A stretch of DNA of 45,169 nt, from the NCBI GenBank assembly GCA_937982505.1, contig CALJLV010000166.1, positions 1-45,169 of the forward strand, read 5' to 3'. Positions 36,147 through 45,169 of the stretch are shown here, in pieces. Numbering within the stretch: the first letter of the stretch is position 1; the number at the start of each line of letters is the position of its first letter. The position numbers were made by a program, and so were the translations under genes. The stretch comes from an uncultured Desulfobacteraceae bacterium (GTDB lineage Bacteria; Desulfobacterota; Desulfobacteria; Desulfobacterales; UBA2174). The notes beneath the pieces are model-generated. The model was not told the origin of the DNA. It ran no database searches and was given only the letters and a program-made list of their open reading frames with translations.

Positions 36147-36206
36147 TGTTTATGATGAAGCGATTTAACGCTTGTTTTTCTTCTTCTCTAAAGGAGGGAT
36201 CGAATC

Positions 36207-37217
36207 ATGGCTCTGACTCAGACTCAGGTTTCGCAGCTTTACGTGGCGCTTTTCGGCAGGGCATCGGAAGGTTCGGGCAACTTCTACTGGCAGAGTGTCG
36301 GGAAGGACATGGTCGGCACGGCGCAGGCCATGCTGGAAACCCAGGCCGCGAAAGATTATTTCGGTTCCACCCTGGATGACAACCAAGCGTTCATCGAATT
36401 CATCTACCAGAACACCCTGGGCAAGACCTACGCCGACGACCCGGCGGGCATCGACTACTGGGTCAACGCCCTGAACAACTGGGGCCTGTCCAAGGCCCAG
36501 GTGGTCACCTCCCTCATCGAGGCGGTCATCAATCCGGCCAACGCGGGTGCCGCCCAGACCATGTTCAACAACAAGGTGGCGGTGTCCGACTACTGCGCGC
36601 AAAAGATCCAGGGCACGGGTATCGGTCTCGATGCCTTTGTGGACTTTATCGATGATGTGACCAACACCACGGCATCGGTGGCCGACGCCAAGGCCGAGAT
36701 CGACGCCTACCTGCGCGAGGGGCTGAGCCAGACCGAGGTGTCCCAGCTTTACGTGGCGATCTTCGGGCGCGCCTCCGAGGGCGCCGGCAACCTGTTCTGG
36801 CAGCACGCCAACCTCGGTATGGTGGATACCGCCGCGGAAATGCTGGACACCCAGGCGGCAAAGGACTACTTCGGCAACAGCCTGGACAGCGATCAGGCCT
36901 TCATCGAGCACATTTACCAAAATACCCTCTGCAAGACCTACGCGGACGATCCGGGCGGCATCGACTTCTGGGTCGCCAACCTGGAAAACGGGATGTCCCG
37001 GGCCCAGGTGGTGGTGGAGCTGATCAATGCGGCCCTTCGCGATGACAACAAGGGCGTGGCCCAGGACATCTTCAAGAACAAGGTGGCCATCTCCAACTAC
37101 ACCGCGGACACCATCCACGAGTACGATGCCGACATTCCCTTCCAGTACATCGTCTCCCTGTGCAGCAACACCCAGGCGTCGGTGGACTACGCCAAGGACA
37201 TCGTGGACCGCTTCGGT
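36207..37217 (+). repeat. Tandem duplication of the N-terminal DUF4214 unit
   Basis: Copy 1 (36207-~36722) and copy 2 (36723-~37217) encode parallel segments in the same order: SQLYVA(L/I)FGRASEG, ETQAAKDYFG or DTQAAKDYFG, QAFIE..IYQNTL, KTYADDP(A/G)GID(Y/F)W and NNKVAVS.Y or KNKVAISNY. The nucleotide similarity is lower than the protein similarity, so the duplication is not very recent. Confidence 0.85.
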
Positions 37218-40200
37218 CCCACCAGCACCTTCACCCTGAAGGAAGCCACCGTCGAGCAGACCGTCAAGACGGTGGTGGAGTCCGGCTCCAAGACCGAGAT
37301 CATCGAGACCCCGGTCATCACCGTGCTCGACCCGGTCATCGAGACCAAGAACTACTGGGTCCAGAGCTCCTCGGGCGAGGTGGTGGAGATCGGCGTGTTC
37401 TGGAAGCTGGTGGACGAATATCTGGCGCCCTTCCTGGCCACCAATCTTTCCCAGCAGATCGCCGGGCTGGAGCGCGTCGAAGACGCCCTGGCGCAGATTG
37501 TGAATATCACGCTCGCCGGTGTTCAGGATGATCTGCAGGGCGAAGGCGTGTCCGGCCCCGGCGAAGTCGCCGGCGGGGATGTCACCGGCGTCAATACGAC
37601 CAACACGGGGAATAATTCGGGCGAGGGGTCGAGCACCGGCGATCAGACCGGCGGCACCTACAACGAGGACGAGGGCGTCAAGGAAGGCGACTATACCGGC
37701 AATTACGAGATCACGGTGCACTTCGCCGACGGCACGGTCAACAGCACCATCGTCGAGCTGACCGAGGCCCAGTACGAGTTCATCCACAACCTGCTCTTCG
37801 ATGCCGAGGGCAACACGCGCTTCGTCACGCGGGACGTGGAAGTCTACAGTTACATGCCCCTGCTGGCGCGCGATCCGGCAACCGGCAAGCTGATTCCCAT
37901 CGGCACGGACCATCCCGATTACCAGATGTATGGTTCCAAGTATCAGCTTGCGCGGGATGTTGACGGGGCGTTGATTCCCGTCAAGGCCTACGAGTACAGC
38001 GTCATCAAGGAAGTGGTGAACACCGAGACCTGGCAGACCGAAGAGATCGTCACCGAGCACGTCGAGGTGCCCATCATCCTGACGCCCACCGTGAACAACG
38101 GCGGCACCTCCGAGACCGGCTTCACCGGCCTGGGCAACGACACCATCGTGGCCGGCCGGCTCGAACTGCTCCACGGGGCCTACATCGACGGCGGCGGCGG
38201 CTACAACATCCTCGAGGTGGACGCCAAGGGGACCTACGCCCAGCCGCTGGCCCTGCTCAACATCCAGGAAGTGCGCGTCGAGAACCTGCCCAACATTTAC
38301 ACCACACCCCTGGACGGCGACGGCTACCTGGACGTCTCCACCTATCCGGACCTGGCCTCGGTGGCGGCCACCCAGGCCGAGGTGATCGTCTTCCCGCCTG
38401 ACATCAACGGTGTTCCGGCCACCATCGTCCTTCAGGCTCTGACGCTGCTGGTTACGAAGGGGTCTTATTGCTCCGAATTCGGTGGCTCTGAATACGAGTT
38501 GGCCCCGGTGGAAATCCCAGCCGGCACTTACACCGCGGCCCAGTTGGCGGCCATCATCAACCTGGAGATCGGCCTCTATGACGACCAGAACAATCTGGTT
38601 GAAATCGCCTCCGTCGATGAATCCACCGATCGCACCAACCTGGTGATCAGCACGGTTGCGCTCGGCCCCGGCGGTGAAATCCGCTTCGCCGGCAATCAGG
38701 TGGAAGCCCTGGGCCTGAGCGGGATCGCCTTCGACGGCACCCTGAGCGTGCCCAACCATTATCTCGAAAGCGTCCTGGACCTGAGCCGCGCCGTGGACAT
38801 CGAACGGCTGGTGATCACGGAAAGCACCGGGTCCTTCAATTTCTCCGACGGCCGCGAACTGGGCGACCTCATCGTCCTCGGCGTGCGCAACGGCGCCACC
38901 CTGCGGCTGGAGGGCAGCTTCACCCAGGATGTGACCGTCCATTACAGCGAAGGCCGCAGCGACGACCAGCCCCTGACCGTGGAACTCGTCCTGGGCCAGG
39001 TGGCCGGCGACGGCGGTCGCCGCGTCCCGACCCTGGACCTCGTCCACAACACCGATTCTTTGCACCTGGTCTCCCTGGGCGGCGGTTCCAACACCTTCGG
39101 CGCCAACGATCTGGGCGGCACCCTCTCCGATTTGATCATTTCGGGCAACGCACGTCTGGACATTATCGGCGATCTGGACCGCTCCTTCCAGGACAGCACC
39201 CCGGTGAGCATCGATGCGTCCGCCAACCAAAAAGGCGTGAGCATCGAATTGTCCGATTCGGATTTCGTCACCATTCTCGGCTCTTTGACGGGAGACGATA
39301 TCTTCGAGATCTCGGATGCGGTGACGGTGGAGATCCAGGGCGGCGCCGGTGACAACCGCTACGAGATCGAGGCGGATGAAGAAGTCACCATCGTCAACGC
39401 CGACGGCAATAATGTCTACGAGATCGACGATGCCAGCAAGGCGACGATCACCTCCGGCGACGGCGACAGCAGCTACGATTTCTGGAGAGTCGATGATGTC
39501 CGGGTGGTCGCCGGCGACGGCGAGCACACCGTCGATATCGACCGGGCCGAGAAGGTGACCATCGCCGTCGGCGACGGCGACGGCGCCTATTATGTCGACG
39601 CCGATGAGCTCGTCATGATCGCCACGGGCAACGGCAACAACCTCTTCGATGTCGAAGGCGCCGAGATGGTGGCCATCGGCTCCGGCGTGGGCAACACGGA
39701 ATACGAGATCTCCGCCGGCGATGTGACCATCGTGGACGGCGGCGGCAGCAACCTGGTGGACATCTACGCCTACGCGGCCGATGTCACCCTCCTGGGCGAC
39801 GGCGACAACTTTTACTGGATGGACGTGGTGCTGGGCAATCTCGATGCCCAGGGCGACGGCGACAACTGGTTCCAGGGCCACGTGGTCGATTTCACCGCCA
39901 CGGTGGGCGACGGGGACAACCGCTTCGACATCAAGGCCTATGATTCCCCGCAGACCAGCATCTGGTGGCTGGAGGACGATTTCGACACCCGCGTGGACAT
40001 CACCGCCGGCGACGGCAGCAACGAGTTCAACATCTACGCCAGCCCCTTCAACGATCTGGAAGGCGCGATTCTGGCGGTTGTCGAGGATTTGTTCAGTTAC
40101 GATGGCGAAGGCGGATTTTCACCCGATCTCGGCCTGTGGACCGTCGTGGACGTCATCGGCCACCTCTTCGGCACCGGCATGCACTTCCTGCAGCCGGTGA

Positions 40201-43200
40201 CCATCGACATCAGCGCCGGCGACGGCGGCAACGTGGTCAATATCCCGGGCCTGCCCTACGACCTGGCCGGCGACATCGTCGATCTGGTTGTCTTGCACAT
40301 CGAAGAGATTTTCGGATGGGAGATTTCCGACTTTTCCCATGCCGGCATCAACCTGGTTGACTTGGTGGGCGACGCCCTGAGCTACATCACCGGCGTGCTG
40401 ACCACCATCAACATCGAAACCGGCGCCGGCGCGGACGAGATCCTGGTGGCCGGTTCGGACATCACCATCGCCTCGGGGGCCGGCAACGACGTCATCACCC
40501 TCATGGGGATCGACGAGGATTACGTTCCCACGGGTGACGGCGCGGTTCTCGACATCGACACCGGCACGGGAGCGGACCTGGTCAAGCTGGGGGCCGCCCT
40601 GGATCCCAACTTCCTGGCCTTCGGCACCATCACGGCCAAGGAAGGCTCCAGCATTACCGGTGAGAACATCACCCTGTTCGTCAATACCCTGGCCGACCTG
40701 CGCGCCGCCGAGCTTTCCGGCATCACCAAGGTCGTTCTGGACGACGATGCGTTCAATTACCTGAACTCCCTGCCGGCCAACAGCGACATCGAAAATCCGT
40801 ATGCCAATACCGCCGGCAAGGCCATCCTGACGCTGACGGCCGAACAGTTCGCCGCCATCGGCGCGGAGAATTTCACCGTCGACGGCTCGATTTTCCACAC
40901 CCACGCCTACATCCGGGTCATCGTCACCGAAACCACCTCCCTGACCGCCCTGGGGGTCGACAACCTGGCGCGCAACATCGATCTGATCCTCGAGATCAAC
41001 GACGGCGTGACCCTGACCATGACCGCCCAGCAGCTCCATGAACGCGTGGCGCCCGTGGGCGTGACCCTGTCGGACGACATGAACACCGATCTGCCCGACG
41101 GCAAGGTGGTGATCACCGGCGGCGGGCTCAATTTCGATCCGTTCAACACCAGCGACACCATCGCCACCAACATCGCCGGAAAGATCTACTACGGCGGCTC
41201 CTTGTCCGACGATTTCGGCAGCCATGAGACCGGCTGGTACAACGTCAGCCTCAAGTCGGTCTACAAAGGCTGGGACCGGCCGGCTGACGTGCCCGTGGAA
41301 ACCGTGCTTACCATCGATGCCGATGTGCTGGACGGTGAAGCGGTCGGCGCCTTCTCCACCTGGCACTACAACCTGGAGATCGTCGGCGCTCAGGACGTGG
41401 AATTTACCGGCGGCGCCATCGCCCTCGGCCTCATCAAAGGGGTTCCCACGCATGCGTTCAGCGTGGATTTCTCCACCCTGGAAGGCGACGCCAACGGACT
41501 GACCCTGGCCAACTTCGAAACCGTCAGGCTGATCCGCGGCAACGGCGACGATACCCGCGACGCCCGCGTGAACGTGGAACTCAACGGCAACGTCGGTTCG
41601 GATGATCAGGGCCTGGATTCCAGCGGGGTCCAGACCTACGTGGTCACCGCCATCAACACGGAGAATGTCTATGACTCCGCTGTCGTCGACGCTTTCCTGG
41701 AAGCATGGGATGACTATCAAGCGGATCCGGGAGATCTCGATGCCAGCGTGGCTTTGGTGATTGCCTATGAGGCCTTGAGCGACGAATTCACGGAGCTGGA
41801 AAACTTCCTGATCGAGCGGGTGGGCGATACAGGCAATTCGATTCAGCTCAAGAAGGTCGCCGGCGATATCGCGGAGAATTATGACGGCATCTACCAGTTG
41901 ATCGGCACGCCCAACTTCTACGTCTGCAACGCCACCAAGGACCTGGAAGTCCTCGGCCTGCAGGGCAACTACAGCGATACGATCCGCTTCCTGAATGTCG
42001 ACCCGAACGTCACCTTCCTGATGGAAGCCAAGTACGACAAGTTCTCCGGTTACACCGTGGGCACGCTTTCGGCCGATTTCGCCCGCTACGGGGCGGATGC
42101 CGTGGTCAACGTGGTCCACGTGGGCGGAGACCTGGCGGCCGGCAAGCAGATCGTGGTGGCCGGCATCGACCTGGACAACGCGAAGTCCATCACCGTCAAT
42201 ATCGACAACGGCGACGCGGTCATCCAGGCCATCGGCGGCGATCATGTCAGGGCCCTGGATTTCAATTCGGGCGATGACCTGGCCATCACCCAGGTGCTGG
42301 ATCTTTCCACCTTGAGCGGACTGGACGCGGCCGGTGTGGCCGGCGATTTCACCGTGACCCTGGAAGGAACCGCACCGGGAGCAGGCTTTGACTTTGTGGC
42401 CAGCCAGGGCACCACCACGCTGACCCTGGACGAGGTGGATGCGGGCTACCACTCCAGCTTCACGGCCGAAGACGGAGCCGTCTTCAACATCCTCATCGAG
42501 GGCGGCGAGGCCGAATACACCACCGGAAATGGTGATGGACCGACTCAACCCGGAGCCTATGTCGCCACCACCGATCTTTCCTCCGCCACGCTGGACGGTG
42601 TCGACTCCATCGCCCTGACCGACAACACCATCCTGGTGTTGACCTATGCCCAGACCGAACTCGTCGGCCCGGCCAACATCAAGCTGGCGCATCCGGGCTT
42701 CAACGGCGTGCTGCAGATTCTCGACATCAACGACCAGCCGTTCGATTCCACCGCCTTCGGTCAAGGACTGGGAATCGAAGTGACCGTGGCCCAGGGCACC
42801 TGGGTTTTCGACGCGGCCACGGATCTGTCCAACGTCAGCCAGTTCACCATGAACGGCGCCACTAGCGTTACCATGAGCGCCGATCAGTTGGTCGATCTGG
42901 CCACCGCCCTGGCGGCGGCGGGCGATATGGACGGTTTTGTCGCTACGGGCACGGATGTTATCAACATCACCGGCCTGACCCAGGCGCATGCCGACTGGTC
43001 GATCGAATTCCAGGGACATGAGTATAATTTCAGTGATCTGCTGCTGAAGCTTCATGCCCAGGCGGGGACCATCACTCTGGCGGAAAGCGTGAACCTGGCG
43101 GCACCCAATTACCCCGGGCTGGGTGGAAGTGAAGACCTGGAATTCGAGTTCATCCTCGGCGACGGCATGACCCTCGGCCTGGCCACCCTCGACCAGGCAG

Positions 43201-45124
43201 ACGGCCTCAAGGTGGTGGGTGGGACCGACTCGGCAATCAAGATCCTGTTCAGCGACCTTGATGGATCCGCCGGCCCCGATCCGTACATCGTCATCGACGC
43301 TTCCGGCTACGATGTCGACGACCTGCTGATCCCCAACCGCCTGATCGACGAGACCAACCTCGATTTCACCTTCTTCGGGCTTTCCGAACGGGTGGAAAAA
43401 ATCATCTACAGCGACGGCTGGGTGGATGCGGTCGAGCAGACCGTGACCATTCAGGAGGGTATCACCGTCACTGGATGGGTGGTGATCAACAAGCCTGAAG
43501 ACGATGTCGAGGTGCGCCATCTCACCTTGAATCTCGAAGGCGGCGTGGAAATCGACGGTAATCTGCGGCTCTCGACGACCGAGAAGGAAGATGAGATCGG
43601 CAACGAGCTGTTCCACACCATGCTGCAGACCGTGACCATCAATTCCTACGGGACCGAAGCCAACGGTCTGACCGGAAAAACTGCCAATATCATCGACGGC
43701 ATGATCACCTCCCAGGGAACGGGCTGGCAGGGAACGGGCGCTGATCGGTACCGCAGCACCACCAACAACCTGCTCGATGTGACGATCAACGCCGAACAGG
43801 AATTGATCATCAAGGGCGGGATCCTGTTCGAATCGGTGGTCGACTCCAGCCTGCTGATCCCCAACGATGATGCCGCCGTGGCGGTGCTCACCATCAACGG
43901 CACGGCCAATGTCAACGTCGGTCTGCTGGATGTCGGCGACAACGATGTCGACGGGCTCCAGGTGGTCAACAACGGCACGGGTACCTTGACCCTGACGCTC
44001 AATAGCAGCAATCTCGATCCGACCGATGCGCTGAGCTTTACCGGAACCGGGTCCGTGGTGCTGAACATTCAAGGTAGCGTGGATCTGTCCAACGACGATC
44101 TTTCCGCCGTCGATGGCATCGTGCTCGCCGATGGGGCCGTCGTGACCCTGTCCGAAGCGCAGTTCATCTCGTTGGGAGGAGAGAACGTCACGGCTGCCGA
44201 TCCCAACGCCACCCATGCGCCCGAACTCGTCGTAACGGGCTGGGACGGCCAGCCTCTTGATTTCACCACCGTCGGCGAAGGGGTCTATTTCACGCTGACC
44301 ACCGCTCAAGGGCCCATCACCGTCGACGCGGCCGTCGATTTTACCGGCGTGGACGGGTTTGTCCTCAACAACGCCCAGATCGTCCTTTCGGCCCAGCAGT
44401 TGATCGACCTGGCAGAGTCCCTGGCGGACGCCGCGGGAGGAATGCTGCCCCTCGACATCAGCGCCACCGGTACTGAAAACCGCGTCGACATCACCGGCCT
44501 GACCCAGGCGCAGGTTGACTGGAAGTACAAGGTCGGCGCCACGACCTACACCTTCGAGGACATGCTGGCGGCCATCACCGATCCGCCGGTGGATAAGGGC
44601 TCGATCACCATCGTCGACGATGTCACGCTGACCGCCACGATCCTCAACGATGCCGCCTACGGCGGATTCACGCTCATCGGCAACTACGATCCGGATCTGC
44701 GCGTCAACGTGGTGATGGACGATAAGAACCTTGCCGGCGACCCGAATGGCGGCGGCACCGAATACACCCGCAACGAGGTCGGCTACGACCGCACGGACGG
44801 CGTGACCTCCAAGGGTATCGCCGCCTACGTGGTGATCGACCTGGATGACGGGTCCGGGGTCAACAACATCTTCTACGTCTGCAACAACACCGAAGATCTC
44901 GCTCTTCTTGGCCTGCAGGAAAACGAAGACGGTACCATCTTCTTCGAGGGCATCAAGCGCGGCGTCAACTTCCTGATGGAAGGCGACGGGTTTGCCAGTT
45001 GGGCGGACGTGGAAAAACTGGACGACACCTGGAACGAGTCCAACATCGGCTCGCTGGTGGCGTCCTTCTTCACGCCGGACAATCCCACGGCGACGGTCAC
45101 CATCAACAACCAGGGCGTGGGCTT
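36207..45124 (+). CDS. Giant DUF4214/RTX-like surface protein, S-layer or adhesin (3' end missing)
   Basis: At least 2972 codons are open to the adapter junction. ATG 36207 has AAGGAGGGA upstream. There is no Sec signal peptide, as in type I-secreted proteins. Residues 1-~335 are two copies of a ~172-residue unit with DUF4214 motifs (SQLYVALFGRASEGSGNFYW, NTLGKTYADDPAGIDYWV and counterparts in copy 2). Residues ~390-650 are Val/Thr/Glu-rich, with a Gly/Asn/Thr linker near 460-490. About 1040-1300 is a repetitive beta region with GDGDN motifs (VGDGDNRFDI, AGDGSNEFNI), and near 1410 is an RTX-like ETGAGADEILVAGSD. The rest consists of RsaA-like beta modules (ATTDLSSATLDGVDSIALTD and similar). 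The protein is acidic and has few Cys. It follows the polysaccharide locus directly. No type I secretion genes are in view; they may lie beyond the contig end. Confidence 0.85.
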
Positions 45125-45169
45125 AGATCGGAAGAGCACACGTCTGAACTCCAGTCACGTCAGTCAATC
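45125..45169. other. Illumina TruSeq adapter remnant (contig end)
   Basis: AGATCGGAAGAGCACACGTC, then the remaining adapter to CAGTCAC, the index GTCAGTCA and the bases ATC of the downstream adapter. It is the exact reverse complement of bases 2-46. It is read in frame as a false C-terminus of the giant gene, which is truncated at 45124. Confidence 0.98.

Larger units (their letters stand above)
35684..36206 (+). other. Intergenic region and long leader of the giant surface-protein gene
   Basis: This 523-bp gap holds a microsatellite, a candidate promoter and an unusually AT-rich stretch (about 35935-36060) with several T-runs. An ATG at 35984 with GGAGAA upstream opens a 27-codon frame (MVISPPNIRHFPWSL...) and an overlapping 60-codon frame begins at 35872; neither is recognisable and both could be leader peptides or chance. 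The gene itself has a strong AAGGAGG at 36190. From the promoter the leader would be about 300 nt, long for bacteria but known for S-layer genes. Confidence 0.6.

Noticed and set aside
36165..44309. Antisense frames of 1238 and 1396 codons opposite the giant gene
   Set aside because: They arise from third-position GC bias opposite a GC-rich gene. The plus frame has the ribosome binding site, domain motifs and continuity; the antisense products are His/Val/Asp-rich and unlike any protein family.

Overview
The window is a GC-rich bacterial contig of about 45 kb. Both ends are Illumina TruSeq adapter with the same index, so genomic sequence runs only from about 47 to 45124. Gram-negative traits are clear: a TRAP transporter, an ABC-exported surface polysaccharide with Wzm and a two-domain Wzt, a SecA with a C-terminal zinc motif, and ClpS/ClpA. 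The overall style (high GC, ComEA-like secreted proteins, many REP-like intergenic repeats, a very large surface protein) would suit a Desulfobacterota-type or other proteobacterial lineage, but nothing here fixes the taxon and this is inference.

Layout. 47-2441 (minus): dctP-dctQ-dctM TRAP transporter, dctM cut by the contig end. 3029-11128 (plus): housekeeping genes folD, secA, and a tight clpS-clpA-manA operon in which clpA and manA overlap by 4 bp. 11233-13565: a VOC-family protein, a convergent 79-residue protein of unknown function, and two small secreted helix-hairpin-helix (ComEA-like) proteins.

13837-35683 is one long surface-polysaccharide locus on the plus strand. It holds two single-domain GT4 transferases, a WfgS-like GT2, a nucleotide-sugar epimerase/reductase, GDP-mannose 4,6-dehydratase (gmd), a coiled-coil membrane protein with its own promoter, the ABC exporter (wzm, wzt), a Gtr-like lipid-linked sugar module lying between wzm and wzt (GtrB-like GT2, methyltransferase, DUF6311 membrane protein), a methyltransferase/coiled-coil protein that resembles the WbdD chain terminator and ruler, a 1485-residue GT4-GT4-GT4-methyltransferase fusion, and a carbamoyltransferase/SxtJ/DUF5989/SGNH module. 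The proposed flow is: ManA supplies mannose phosphate, Gmd makes a GDP-6-deoxy-4-keto sugar, the multidomain transferase polymerises, the coiled-coil methyltransferase caps and measures the chain, Wzt reads the cap through its C-terminal domain, and Wzm exports. The Gtr-like and carbamoyl modules would decorate the chain.

36207-45124 is one open gene of at least 2972 codons, still open at the contig end. It begins with two copies of a ~172-residue DUF4214 unit, has no Sec signal, and continues with GDGDN-type beta-roll repeats and RsaA/RTX-like beta modules. It is probably a type I-secreted surface layer protein or adhesin. Its place beside an O-polysaccharide export locus resembles S-layer systems in which the protein array is tethered to the O-chain.

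Three dispersed repeat families (REP-like GTGGGAGCGG hairpins, a ~50 bp CTAGTC...GCAGGCAAGC element, and AATTCCCAT microsatellites) fill most gaps between the polysaccharide genes. Repeat sequence supplies the C-terminal codons and stop of manA and gmd, and a C-terminal extension of the GtrB-like gene. No tRNA, rRNA, CRISPR, insertion sequence or phage gene was recognised.
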